This document shows positions 18,200-29,103 of a stretch of DNA of 64,000 nt, in pieces. Within the stretch, counting starts at the first letter, position 1; the number at the start of each line of letters is the position of its first letter. This DNA comes from Bog-473 sp963741995 (GTDB lineage: Bacteria; Actinomycetota; Acidimicrobiia; Acidimicrobiales; RAAP-2), in the NCBI GenBank assembly GCA_963741995.1, contig CAVUKI010000004.1, positions 40,427 to 104,426 on the forward strand, written 5' to 3'. Made by a program: the position numbers and the translations under genes. Under the pieces are notes generated by a model, which did no database searches, had not been told where the DNA came from, and saw only the letters and a program-made list of their open reading frames with translations.

Positions 18200-18328
18200 G
18201 TCTCTCTCCCTCCCTCTGGCACTCCGCTCGTGCCGTGGCGGTCATGGCGTCGTGTCGCGGTGCGTTGGCCAGTATTCCAGGCCCGGACGCCCGCCGGCCC
18301 GGCACCGGGCACGCCCTACGATGCCGGC

Positions 18329-19726
18329 ATGGGAGCGGACCTGGTCACGGGGCTGTTGGCGGAGGTGGGATTGCCCGCCGCCCTGGCCGATCGGGTGACG
18401 CTGCTCGGACAGGGCCAGCCCTACGCCACGCCGTTCCCCGTGGTCGAGTGCGCCGCCTCGGTCCTGGGTTGCATCGGCGCGGCGGCGTCACTGCTCTGGG
18501 AGGAGCGCACGGGCGAGACGCAACCGGTCACCGTGGAGCGGGGACACGCCGGAGCGTCGCTGGTCGGGTTCCAGCTCCAGCGGCTGGAAGGCGGGAACCT
18601 GCCGGCCGCGCCGATGAGCCGGGAGCGCCCGCTCGTCAAGCTGTACCGCTGCCGAGATGGGCGGTGGGTCCACCTGCAGGGTCAGTTCGCTCATCTCGCG
18701 GCGCGCACCTGCGAGGTCCTCGGGTGCGACGTGGACAGCGGCGGCGATGTGGTGGCTGGCCGGGTGGCCCGCTGGGACGCACCCGCCCTCGAGGACGCGC
18801 TGGCGGACGCCGGGACGTGTGGTGCGATGGCGCGCACGGCAGAGGAGTGGTCGGCCCATCCGCAGGCCGAGGCCATCGCGCCGCTCGGCCGGGTCAGCGT
18901 CGAGAAGATCGGGGAGAGTGCCCCCGAGGCTCCCCGCGGCTCGCAGCGCCCACTCGAGGGCGTGCGCGTGCTCGATCTCAGCCGCCTGCTGGCCGGACCG
19001 ACCAATGCCCGCACGTTGGCCGAACAGGGGGCGGAGGTGCTGCTCGTCAACTCGCCCCGGTTGGAGAACATCCCCCTCTTCGTCATGGATACGAGCCACG
19101 GCAAGCGTTCTTGCCGCCTGGACCTCGACGATCCCGCCGGCGCGGCTGCCCTGCGCGCGCTGGCCCGGGGGGCCGACGTCTTCACGCAGGGCTATCGCGG
19201 CGGCTCGTTGGCGCGCCGGGGCTTCGGGCCCCACGAGCTGGCAGAGCTCCGTCCGGGCATGGTGGCGGTGAGCATCAATTGCTACGGCGACGACGGCCCC
19301 TGGCAGCGACGCCCCGGGTGGGAGCAGATGGCCCAGACCGTCTCGGGCATGGTCGTCGGTCAGGGCGGGCGCGATCACCCCGAGCTGCTTCCCGCCGCGG
19401 CCTGCGACTACACCACCGGGTACCTCGCCGCCCTGGGCACCATGGCCGCCCTGTGGCGCCGTGCCCACCAGGGGGGCAGCTATCTCGTGCGCGTCTCGCT
19501 CTGCCAAACTGCCCGGTGGTTCACCGAGGCCCCGGATGCGCCGGGCGAGCCGACAGGTTTCGGCGACCTCGGCCCGTACCTCACGACCAGCGACACGCCC
19601 TACGGTCGGCTGCACCACCTGGGCCCGGTGGCCGCCCTGCCCCTCACGCCGGGCCGTTGGGAGGTGCCCACGTCGCCGATCGGCACCCACCCCCCGGCGT
19701 GGCAGGAGGCCACGGCCCGGATCTGA
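18329..19726 (+). CDS. CaiB/BaiF-type CoA-transferase with permuted-looking halves
   Basis: A 465-residue class III CoA-transferase-like protein. Normal members begin with GVRVLDLSRLLAGP. Here that segment appears only at about residue 210. The first 200 residues look like the later part of the fold (a helix before EERTGETQPVTVE, then LYRCRDGRWVHLQG). The usual catalytic Asp position is CDYTTGYLAALG near residue 355. The matching position in the first half (PVVECAASVLG) has Glu instead. This could be a decayed two-domain fusion or a genuine permutation. It starts a run of catabolic genes on the plus strand. Confidence 0.8.
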   Translation: MGADLVTGLLAEVGLPAALADRVTLLGQGQPYATPFPVVECAASVLGCIGAAASLLWEERTGETQPVTVERGHAGASLVGFQLQRLEGGNLPAAPMSRERPLVKLYRCRDGRWVHLQGQFAHLAARTCEVLGCDVDSGGDVVAGRVARWDAPALEDALADAGTCGAMARTAEEWSAHPQAEAIAPLGRVSVEKIGESAPEAPRGSQRPLEGVRVLDLSRLLAGPTNARTLAEQGAEVLLVNSPRLENIPLFVMDTSHGKRSCRLDLDDPAGAAALRALARGADVFTQGYRGGSLARRGFGPHELAELRPGMVAVSINCYGDDGPWQRRPGWEQMAQTVSGMVVGQGGRDHPELLPAAACDYTTGYLAALGTMAALWRRAHQGGSYLVRVSLCQTARWFTEAPDAPGEPTGFGDLGPYLTTSDTPYGRLHHLGPVAALPLTPGRWEVPTSPIGTHPPAWQEATARI

Positions 19727-19771
19727 CGACCCGTCAGGTCGGGTGCCCCGGCTTGGCTACGCTCCCCGGCG

Positions 19772-20977
19772 ATGGATCTGCGCGATCGCCCCGAGGACGT
19801 GGCGTTCCGCCAGGAGGTCCGGAGATTCCTGCAGGAGCACCTGGTGGGCGAATTCGCCGAGCTCGGCGGCCGGGGCGGCTCGGGAGACGAGACCTTCGGC
19901 TTCGAGGTGCGCCGGCGCTGGGAGAAGGTGCTGGCCGGCGGCGGCTGGACGTGCCTGGGCTGGCCGGTCGAGCACGGTGGGCGTGGTGCCACCATGACCG
20001 AGCAGGTCATCTTCAACGAGGAGTACGCCCGGGCCGCGGCCCCAGGGCGGGTCAACGTCATGGGTGAAGGGCTGCTCGGCCCAACCCTGATCCACTACGG
20101 CACTCCCGAGCAGCAGGCCCGCTTCCTCCCGCCCATCCGGGAGGGCGCCGAACTGTGGTGCCAGGGTTATTCCGAGCCCGACGCCGGCAGCGACCTGGCC
20201 AACGTCACGACGCGGGCCGAGCGTGACGGCGACCAATGGGTCATCACGGGTCAGAAGGTCTGGACCTCGCTGGCCCACGTGGCGGACTGGTGCTTCGTGG
20301 TATGCCGGACCGACCCCGAGTCGACGCGCCACAAGGGGCTGTCCTATCTGTTGGTGCCCATGGACCAGCCCGGCATCGAGGTGCGCCCCATCACCCAGCT
20401 CACGCGGACCAGTGAATTCAACGAGGTGTTCTTCGACGGTGCCCGCACCCATGTCGACAGCGTGGTGGGCGGGGTCGGTGACGGCTGGCGCGTCGCCTTG
20501 GCCACGTTGGCGTTCGAGCGCGGCGTCGCGCTGCTCGGCTTCCAGCTCGGGTTCCGGCGCGAGCTCGACAGGCTGGTGGCGCTGGCCCAGCAGAACGGCG
20601 CGGCGCGCCGCCCGGTGGTGCGCCAGCGGCTGGCCCAGGCCCACATTGCGCTGACGATCATGCGCTACAACACGTTGCGCAGCCTCGCCGGCGTCGACGG
20701 CCCCGTTGCGCCGCCCGAGGCCTCCATCGCCAAGCTGTACTGGGGGAGCTGGCACCGCCGGCTGGGCGAGCTGGCCATGGACATTTTGGGACCCGCCGCG
20801 ACCGTCCTGGACGGCGAGCCGCTCCCGGAGAACGGCGGGTACGGGCTCGGAGAGTTCCAGCGCTCCTTTCTCTTCGCCCGTTCGGAGACCATTTACGGTG
20901 GGTCGAACCAGATTCAGCGCAACATCATCGGTGAGCGGGTGCTCGGCCTGCCGCCCGAGCCAAAAGGGGTGGCGTGA
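19772..20977 (+). CDS. fadE30: Acyl-CoA dehydrogenase, FadE30-like (HIP degradation)
   Basis: A 401-residue flavoprotein dehydrogenase. It carries the ACAD flavin and substrate motifs (ELWCQGYSEPDAGSDLA, GQKVWTSLAH) and a C-terminal TIYGGSNQIQRNIIGERV. From memory, these segments and the next two genes closely follow M. tuberculosis FadE30-IpdF-FadD3 (Rv3560c-Rv3559c-Rv3561). In that pathway FadE30 dehydrogenates the CoA thioester of 5-hydroxy-HIP, the C/D-ring remnant of cholesterol. The stop overlaps ipdF by 4 bases. The assignment rests on motif recall plus synteny. Confidence 0.85.
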   Translation: MDLRDRPEDVAFRQEVRRFLQEHLVGEFAELGGRGGSGDETFGFEVRRRWEKVLAGGGWTCLGWPVEHGGRGATMTEQVIFNEEYARAAAPGRVNVMGEGLLGPTLIHYGTPEQQARFLPPIREGAELWCQGYSEPDAGSDLANVTTRAERDGDQWVITGQKVWTSLAHVADWCFVVCRTDPESTRHKGLSYLLVPMDQPGIEVRPITQLTRTSEFNEVFFDGARTHVDSVVGGVGDGWRVALATLAFERGVALLGFQLGFRRELDRLVALAQQNGAARRPVVRQRLAQAHIALTIMRYNTLRSLAGVDGPVAPPEASIAKLYWGSWHRRLGELAMDILGPAATVLDGEPLPENGGYGLGEFQRSFLFARSETIYGGSNQIQRNIIGERVLGLPPEPKGVA

Positions 20978-21791
20978 GCACAAGCCTTGATGCGTCCTTC
21001 GATCCGCCGCCCCCACCGTCACCACCGGGCGGACACGGGCTGCTCGAAGGCAAAGTCGTTGTCGTCACCGCGGCAGCCGGGACCGGCATCGGATCGGCGA
21101 CGGCCCGGCGTTGCCTCGAAGAAGGTGCATCGGTCGTGGTGTCGGATGCGCACGCCCGCCGCCTGGCCGAGACGTCCGAGGAGCTGACGGGCGCATTCGG
21201 GGCGGAGGGGCCCGATCGCGTCCACGCGCTGGCCTGCGACGTGCGGGACGAGACGCAGGTCGCCGCGCTCTACGACGGCGCGGTGGAGCGATTCGGCCGC
21301 ATCGACGTCGCCGTGCACAACGCCGGGCTCGGTGGCACCGTGCCGCTGGTGGAGATGACGGACGAGCAGTGGTCCACCGTGCTCGACATCACGCTGACGG
21401 GCACGTTCCGCTGTACCCGCGCCGCGCTCACCCGGATGTTGCCGCTGAAGTCGGGGGTCATCGTCAACAACGCGTCGGTGCTCGGCTGGAGGGCCCAACC
21501 CGGCCAGGCCCACTACGCCGCCGCCAAGGCTGGGGTGATGGCCCTGACCCGCTGCGCGGCGGCCGAGGCGGCTCCCGCCGGGGTCCGGGTCAATGCGGTG
21601 TCGCCCAGCCTGGCCGAACACCCGTTCCTGAACAGGGCCATCCCCGACGAGGACCTCGCGGTGCTCCGCCGCCGCGAGCTGTTCGGCCGCGGCGCCGAGA
21701 CATGGGAGGTGGCGAACGTCATTGTGTTCCTGGCCAGCGACTACTCGTCCTACCTCTCGGGTGAGGTCATCTCCGTGAGCAGCCAGCATCC

Positions 21792-21795
<4 letters not shown>
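20974..21795 (+). CDS. ipdF: Short-chain dehydrogenase, IpdF-like
   Basis: A 273-residue SDR starting at GTG 20974. The motifs are GKVVVVTAAAGTGIGSATAR (Rossmann turn), HNAGLGG, NNASVLGWRA (catalytic Ser) and HYAAAKAGV (Tyr-x-x-x-Lys). The unusual TAAAGTGIG turn and VISVSSQHP end match what I recall of mycobacterial IpdF, the oxidoreductase acting on 5-hydroxy-HIP-CoA. A Pro-rich N-terminal extension of about 15 residues precedes the domain. The gene is coupled by 4-base overlaps to both fadE30 and fadD3. Confidence 0.87.
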
Positions 21796-23477
<1,682 letters not shown>

Positions 23478-23496
23478 GAAACGAGAGGAGCACACA

Positions 23497-24606
23497 ATGC
23501 GAGGCATCGTCTACACCGGAGAAGGAGTCGAGGTCACCGACGAGCTCGAGGTGCGCGGCCCCGGGCCGAACGAAGTGCAGGTGCGCATGCAGGCGGCCGG
23601 GGTGTGCCACTCCGACCTGTCGGTCATCGACGGCACGATCCCGTTCCCGGCTCCCGCCGTGCTCGGGCACGAGGGCGCCGGCATCGTGGAAGCCGTGGGC
23701 GACGCCGTGCGTTCCGTGAAGCCGGGTGACCATGTGGTGATCGCGACCCTGGCGAGCTGCGGGGCGTGCCGGGCGTGCGGGACGGGTCACCCGACATGGT
23801 GCAAGAGCTCACTCGGCAACATTTCGACGCCTTTCACGTTTCAGGGGGAGCCGGCTTCGAACTTCGCCGCGGCATCGGTCTTCTCGGAGGTCACGATCGT
23901 CAGTGAGGTCCAGGCCGTCCGCATTCCCAAGGACATCCCGTTCTCATCGGCCTGCCTCATCGGTTGCGGCGTCTTGACGGGTGTCGGCGCCGTCCTGAAC
24001 CGAGCCAAGGTGAAGCCGGGCGACACGGCGGCGGTCTTCGGTGTCGGTGGCGTGGGCCTGAACGTGATTCAGGGACTGCGCATCGCGGGAGCGACCAGGA
24101 TCGTGGCGGTCGACACGGTGGCGGCCAAGGAGAAGCTGGGCCGGCAGTTCGGCGCCACGCACTTCGTCGACGCCAGCGCCGGCGACGCGGCGGCAGCGGT
24201 GCGTGACCTGGTACCCCCCAACCGGGAGTCGGCCGCGGGGGCGCTCTTCCCACTCGGTGGGGTGACGTGGGCCTTCGATTGTGTCGGCCACCCAGCCGTG
24301 CTCCGCAGTGCCCTGGACTGCCTCGACTGGGCCGGCAATGCCGTTGCCATCGGCATCCCACCCCGCGGTACCGAGGTGGCGGTGGACGTCAACGCGCTGG
24401 CCTACGTGGATCGCGGGCTGCTCGGGTGCCGCTACGGCTCGGCCCGGCCGCACCACGACATTCCGCTCATGGTCGACTTCTACAAGTCCGGAATGCTCAT
24501 GCTCGACGAGTTGGTGTCGCTGACCCGCCCGCTCGACCGGTTCGGTGAGGTCGTCGACGAGATGCACGCCGGCCGGGTGGCGCGTGGCGTGCTCACCTTC
24601 GACTAG
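23497..24606 (+). CDS. Zinc-dependent class III-type alcohol dehydrogenase
   Basis: A 369-residue MDR-family dehydrogenase. Catalytic zinc ligands are in GVCHSDLS and LGHEGAG. The structural zinc site is the Cys cluster CGACRACGTGHPTWC near 88-102. The NAD-binding turn is GVGGVGLN. ATG 23497 is preceded by GAGAGGAG, 20 bases after fadD3, so it is probably the last gene of the catabolic operon. It may oxidise an alcohol intermediate or supply NADH. The exact substrate is unknown. Confidence 0.9.
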   Translation: MRGIVYTGEGVEVTDELEVRGPGPNEVQVRMQAAGVCHSDLSVIDGTIPFPAPAVLGHEGAGIVEAVGDAVRSVKPGDHVVIATLASCGACRACGTGHPTWCKSSLGNISTPFTFQGEPASNFAAASVFSEVTIVSEVQAVRIPKDIPFSSACLIGCGVLTGVGAVLNRAKVKPGDTAAVFGVGGVGLNVIQGLRIAGATRIVAVDTVAAKEKLGRQFGATHFVDASAGDAAAAVRDLVPPNRESAAGALFPLGGVTWAFDCVGHPAVLRSALDCLDWAGNAVAIGIPPRGTEVAVDVNALAYVDRGLLGCRYGSARPHHDIPLMVDFYKSGMLMLDELVSLTRPLDRFGEVVDEMHAGRVARGVLTFD

Positions 24607-24647
24607 AAACAGGCCATGGCAACGAGGCGCGCGGCGCGAGCAAGGGC

Positions 24648-25391
24648 GTGAAGGGCGTCATCCTTGCCGGGGGCACGGGGTCGCGCCTGTACCCCCTGAC
24701 CCGGATCACGAACAAGCACCTCCTGCCGATTTACGACCGCCCGATGATCGCCTGGTCGATCGAGGCCGTGGTGTCGAGCGGCATCGACGAGATCATGCTC
24801 GTGACCGGGGGCACCCACGCCGGCGAGTTCCTCCGTTTGCTCGGCAACGGGCGGGAGTACGGGATCAACCAGCTCTCCTACGCGTACCAGGAACAGGCGG
24901 GTGGCATCGCCGAGGCGCTTGGTCTGGCGGCGCATTTTGCCGAGGGCGGACCGGTACTCGTCATGCTGGCCGACAACATCGTCGAGCACTCCATCCGGCC
25001 GATGGTCGACGCGTTCCGCGCCGACCCTGTCGGCGCGCGCATCTTGCTGTCCAAAGTGTCCGAACCCGAGCACCTGCGTCATCTCGGGGTGCCCGTCTTC
25101 GGCGCGGACGGGCGGGTGAGCCACATTGAGGAGAAGCCCGAGCATCCGGCCTCGGACTACTGCGTGACAGGCATCTACTGCTACGAGGCGGGCGTGTTCG
25201 ACATCATCGGCGATCTCGTCCCCTCAGGCCGTGGTGAGCTCGAGATCACCGACGTGAACAACCACTTCGTCGAGAAGGGCCTGATGGCACACGACGTGCA
25301 GGAGGGGTTCTGGGGTGACGCCGGGGAGTCGATCGAGGCGTACTACGCGGTGAACGACTTCGTGCGCCAGAACGGCGCCAACTCGCTCTAG
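24648..25391 (+). CDS. Sugar-nucleotide transferase (RmlA-like)
   Basis: A 247-residue nucleotidyltransferase with the signature GVILAGGTGSRLYPLT and the substrate segment KHLLPIYDRPM. It resembles glucose-1-phosphate thymidylyltransferase but is about 40 residues shorter than RmlA, as in the short single-domain variants. It makes an NDP-sugar for cell-surface glycans. The start is GTG 24648. It converges with dxs. No other rhamnose genes are nearby, so the sugar is not certain. Confidence 0.87.
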   Translation: MKGVILAGGTGSRLYPLTRITNKHLLPIYDRPMIAWSIEAVVSSGIDEIMLVTGGTHAGEFLRLLGNGREYGINQLSYAYQEQAGGIAEALGLAAHFAEGGPVLVMLADNIVEHSIRPMVDAFRADPVGARILLSKVSEPEHLRHLGVPVFGADGRVSHIEEKPEHPASDYCVTGIYCYEAGVFDIIGDLVPSGRGELEITDVNNHFVEKGLMAHDVQEGFWGDAGESIEAYYAVNDFVRQNGANSL

Positions 25392-25417
25392 CGAGCGCAA
25401 CCGGCTGCGGCGGGTGC

Positions 25418-27421
25418 TCAGTCGGGGCGGGGCTCGACCGGGACGCGGAGCCTGACCCGACGGACGCTCTCAGCGATGCCGGCGCCGTCGAGACCGAGGC
25501 TGGCCAGGATGTCGTCGGCCTTGCCCTGCGCCAGGTATTGGCGCGGGACTCCCAAGACCCGGGTGGCCGGAGCCGGCAGCCCCGCCACCTCCGTTTGGGC
25601 GGCCATGGCGTCGAGGAGAAAGGCCCCGGCACCACCGTGGCGGACGCCGTCCTCCGCGGTCACGACCAGTTGGTGGCGCGCGGCGTCGTCGAGCATGGTG
25701 ACGTCGGGCGGCGAGATGACCCGCGCGTCCCACACGGTGGCGTCGATCCCTTCGGCGGCCAGTTCGTCGGCGGCGCTCAGGCAGGCCCCGACGGTCTTGC
25801 CCACACCGAGCAAACAGACCGAGCCGTCGCCGATGCGGAGCTGGCGTGCCTGGAGCCCACTTCCCACGTCGCCGGGGTCGACATGCCGGGGCGTCGTCTT
25901 GGGTACCCGGATGGTGGAGGGTCCCGGCAACCCGAGGGCGGTCTGCAGCATCGGCTCGACCTCCTCGGCCGACGATGGCGCGAAGACCGTCATGCCCGGG
26001 ATGGAAAGCGCCAGGGCCAGGTCGAGGATGCCATGGTGGCTCGGCCCGTCGTCGCCCGTGATGCCGGCCCGGTCCAGCACGAACACCACCGGGCAGCCGT
26101 GCAGGCCCACGTCGAGATTGGCCTGGTCGAAGGAACGCGACCAGAACGTCGAATAGACCGCCACGACGGGTCGCAGCCCGGCCATGGCCATGCCGGCGGC
26201 GGACGTGGCTCCGTGCTGCTCGGCAATGCCGACGTCGAAGAAGCGGTCGGGGAAGCGGGACTGGAAGGCCAGGAGACCGGTCGGACCGGGCATGGCCGCG
26301 GTGAGCGCCACGATGCGTGGGTCCTCTTCCGCCGCGTGCAGCAGGGCCTGGGTGAAGGCGTCGGTGTAGGTGCTGGCGCGCTGAAACGACTCGTCGGCCC
26401 CGTCCGCGGGCATGGAGTCCAGGGAGCTGAGGCCGCCTCCGTCGGAACTGGCGGACCCGCCGACCCCTCGGCCGGCCGAGCTCCCCACCGTGTTCTCGAG
26501 CGTGACGCCCTTGTTGGCCTTGACGTCGTGGAGCCGTTGGATGTCGTCTTCTTCAGCGGGGGCGTAGCCGCGGCCCTTCTGGGTGAGCACGTGCACGACG
26601 ATCGGCCCGTCCCACTCTGCGGCGTGCGTGAAGGCCTGTTCCATGTGCTCGATGTCGTGACCGTCGATGGGTCCGGCGTAGCGCACACCCAGCGCTTCGA
26701 AGAAGGTATGGGGCGCCACCATGTCGCGCAGCACGCTGGTCACCGAGTGCACGCCCGAATAGGCCAGCTCGCCCAGTGCGGGCAGCTCGCGCAGGCGCAG
26801 GCGGAGACGCTCCCGGGCGGCGGTGTAGGTGGGGTTGAGCCGCAGGGTCGTCAGGCTCTGCGACAGCTGCGAGACCGTCGGCGCGTAAGAGCGGCCGTTG
26901 TCATTGAGCACGATGACGACTCGTCGCCCCGAATGGCCCAGATTGTTCAGGGCCTCGTAGGCCATGCCCCCGGTCAGGGCACCGTCGCCGACGACCGCCA
27001 CCACCTTGCGCTCGCCGCCTATGCCCCGCAGCTCGAACCCGCTGGCGATCCCGTGGGCGTAGGAGAGCGCGGTCGACGCGTGGCTGTTCTCGATCCAGTC
27101 GTGCTCGGACTCGGCCCGGTTGGGATAGCCCGACATTCCACCGGCCTGCTTCAAGGTCTTGAAGCCGTAGCGGCGACCGGTCAGCAGCTTGTGCACGTAG
27201 GCCTGGTGGCCGGTGTCCCAGAGGATGACGTCACGGGGGGAGTCGAAGACCCGGTGCAGGGCCAACGTCAGCTCGACGGCACCGAGATTGGAGCCGAGAT
27301 GCCCACCGGTCGTCGTCACGGTGTCGACGATGAAGGACCTGATCTCCTCACTCAGCTCCGCGAGCTGTTCCTGGTTCAGGCCGTTGAGATCGGCGGGCGT
27401 CTCGATACTTGGCAGGATCAT
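25418..27421 (-). CDS. dxs: 1-deoxy-D-xylulose-5-phosphate synthase
   Basis: A 667-residue thiamine-diphosphate enzyme that condenses pyruvate and glyceraldehyde-3-phosphate, the entry to the MEP isoprenoid pathway. Landmarks are WDTGHQAYVHKLLTGR, the ThDP/Mg motif GDGALTGGMAYEALNNLG, GPIDGHD, and the transketolase central and C-terminal domains (DVGIAEQHG, GDDGPSHHG). A low-complexity insert of about 35 residues lies near 315-350. ATG 27421 is 15 bases after the MFS transporter stop, so the two share a transcript. Confidence 0.96.
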   Translation of the reverse strand: MILPSIETPADLNGLNQEQLAELSEEIRSFIVDTVTTTGGHLGSNLGAVELTLALHRVFDSPRDVILWDTGHQAYVHKLLTGRRYGFKTLKQAGGMSGYPNRAESEHDWIENSHASTALSYAHGIASGFELRGIGGERKVVAVVGDGALTGGMAYEALNNLGHSGRRVVIVLNDNGRSYAPTVSQLSQSLTTLRLNPTYTAARERLRLRLRELPALGELAYSGVHSVTSVLRDMVAPHTFFEALGVRYAGPIDGHDIEHMEQAFTHAAEWDGPIVVHVLTQKGRGYAPAEEDDIQRLHDVKANKGVTLENTVGSSAGRGVGGSASSDGGGLSSLDSMPADGADESFQRASTYTDAFTQALLHAAEEDPRIVALTAAMPGPTGLLAFQSRFPDRFFDVGIAEQHGATSAAGMAMAGLRPVVAVYSTFWSRSFDQANLDVGLHGCPVVFVLDRAGITGDDGPSHHGILDLALALSIPGMTVFAPSSAEEVEPMLQTALGLPGPSTIRVPKTTPRHVDPGDVGSGLQARQLRIGDGSVCLLGVGKTVGACLSAADELAAEGIDATVWDARVISPPDVTMLDDAARHQLVVTAEDGVRHGGAGAFLLDAMAAQTEVAGLPAPATRVLGVPRQYLAQGKADDILASLGLDGAGIAESVRRVRLRVPVEPRPD

Positions 27422-27436
27422 GGCGATGGCCTCAGG

Positions 27437-28588
27437 CTACCCGCTGGCCTGCGTGGCCTCCCTGCGCCGCGGGCTCAGCAGGGTGCATGCGGCGACGCCG
27501 AAGGAGGCCAGGGCCAGGACCTGCAGCCCGCGGGCGGGCCCCAGGTTCTGCGAGATCCAGCCCACGATGGGGGCCCCGGCGACCCACCCGACGTATCCCG
27601 CCGCGGTGAAGGCACCCACCGCGCTCACCACCTGGCTCGCCATCCGGCTGACTGTGCTCATGACCAGTGGCCAGAACAGCGATGCGCCGCCGGCACCCAG
27701 TGCCAGCCCGAGCGCGGCCACGCCCGAAACGGACGTGAGGGATTCGAGGAGGATGCCGGCGCCGGCCACGCAGCCGCCGGTGATGAGGGCCCGCCGGGTC
27801 GAGAGCCGGCCGAGGAGGTGGCCGCCGGCACCGCGGGTGGTCGCCGCGACCAGCTGACCCACGACGTACGCGCCAGCCCCGAGCAGCACGCCCGTGGCCA
27901 GGTGGTTGCGCAGGTAGAGCACGCCCCAGGTCTCGACGCCGCCCTCCGTGATCTCCGCCAGGGCGAAGACAGCCAAGAGCATGAGGAGCCCGTCCCGGCG
28001 GAGGCGGCGCAAGGGGTGCCGGGAAGGGCGCGGCTGCGTCTCTCCGGCGCGGTCGGCCGGAGCCAGAGCGGTGCCCGGATCGGTGACGAGGGTCCAGATG
28101 CCGACGCCCAGTGCCACGACCGCGATCCCGGGCCAGACCCAACGCCAGGACACGCCGGCGTGGATGATCAGGGCGGCGATGGCGGCGCCGGTGAGCGCGC
28201 CGGCGTTGAACAGGGCGTGCAGACGGACCAGCGCCTTGGGGCTGCTCATCAAGCGGTGCGACGCCTCCGCGTTCATCGCCGTGTCGATGGAACCGCCGGC
28301 CACCTCCACCAGGACGAGCACGACGCCGAAGGACCAGGTGTCATGAGTGAGCGCCAAGACGCAGAGGAGGACGGACCAGGCGAACAACGCGATCCACAGA
28401 AGGCGGCGTGCCCCGACCCGGTCGCAGAAGTGGGCCATGACTGCGCTGGAAGCGCCTGCCACCGCGATCGCCACTGCCAGCAACAGGCCGAGTTGCGCGT
28501 CGTTGAGCGAGAACGTGTGCTGAATGTTGAACAGCATCACGGCCCAGCTGCCCCAGAAGAGGCCGAACGTCGCGAAGGACGCCACCAC
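27437..28588 (-). CDS. MFS transporter
   Basis: A protein of about 383 residues with roughly 12 hydrophobic segments and an MFS loop motif after helix 2 (HFCDRVGARRLLW). The frame stays open far upstream, but that part is Arg-rich and antisense-like. I place the start at GTG 28588, just ahead of the first membrane helix; GTG 28585 is equally likely. It lies between the thioesterase and dxs in one minus-strand run. The substrate is unknown. Confidence 0.8.
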   Translation of the reverse strand: MVASFATFGLFWGSWAVMLFNIQHTFSLNDAQLGLLLAVAIAVAGASSAVMAHFCDRVGARRLLWIALFAWSVLLCVLALTHDTWSFGVVLVLVEVAGGSIDTAMNAEASHRLMSSPKALVRLHALFNAGALTGAAIAALIIHAGVSWRWVWPGIAVVALGVGIWTLVTDPGTALAPADRAGETQPRPSRHPLRRLRRDGLLMLLAVFALAEITEGGVETWGVLYLRNHLATGVLLGAGAYVVGQLVAATTRGAGGHLLGRLSTRRALITGGCVAGAGILLESLTSVSGVAALGLALGAGGASLFWPLVMSTVSRMASQVVSAVGAFTAAGYVGWVAGAPIVGWISQNLGPARGLQVLALASFGVAACTLLSPRRREATQASG

Positions 28589-28641
28589 CGGACCGGCTCC
28601 GGCGAGGAGGCCTTGCCCTTCGGTGGTGGGCGGGGTCGCGC

Positions 28642-29085
28642 TCAGGACCGGCCCGGGGCGCCCGCCTTGGCGAGGAACGTGGATCGGTCGACGACGACCC
28701 GGGTGACGCGACCGGCGCCGACGAGTCCGCCCCCGTCGCCTTCGAGGCGGGCGGCGGACACCGTGAAGACCAGCCGCCGACCCTCGACTTTGACCAGCGT
28801 GGCCTCGGCCAGCACGACGGAGCCCTCGGCCACGGGCGCCAGATGGTCGAACTGCACGCGGGTGGCCACGCTCGACTGGAGTTCGTTGAGATGCCCGTCG
28901 GTGGCCCGGCAGGTCGCCTCCTCGCACAGGGCGATGAGCCGGGGGGTCGCCAGCACCGGGACGTCGCCTGATCGAAAGTGCTCCGCGGTGTCCTCGACGG
29001 CGACCGTCAGCTCGAGTTGGGCGCTCAGCCCGGCGTGCGGTCCGTGCCCCGCCGCGGTGTGGGCCTGGGATGGATCGGAAGCCAC
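28642..29085 (-). CDS. FlK-like thioesterase (hotdog fold)
   Basis: A 147-residue protein resembling the fluoroacetyl-CoA thioesterase-like family. It contains VLATPRLIALCEEATCRA, SVATRVQFDHLAPV and a C-terminal beta-rich half. These proteins hydrolyse or bind small acyl-CoAs. Most members do not act on fluoroacetate, so that specificity should not be assumed. The start is GTG 29085, divergent from tldD with 18 bases between starts. The MFS gene follows 53 bases downstream. Confidence 0.8.
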   Translation of the reverse strand: MASDPSQAHTAAGHGPHAGLSAQLELTVAVEDTAEHFRSGDVPVLATPRLIALCEEATCRATDGHLNELQSSVATRVQFDHLAPVAEGSVVLAEATLVKVEGRRLVFTVSAARLEGDGGGLVGAGRVTRVVVDRSTFLAKAGAPGRS

Positions 29086-29103
29086 GACGATTACGATACC
29101 GCC

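Noticed and set aside
17990..18328. In-frame 5' extension of the CoA-transferase
   Set aside because: It reads antisense through the start of the amidohydrolase and has no family similarity. ATG 18329 is a better start.
28642..29085. Fluoroacetate resistance
   Set aside because: The family is named for one specialised enzyme. Most members are general acyl-CoA hotdog proteins, and no fluorometabolite genes are nearby.
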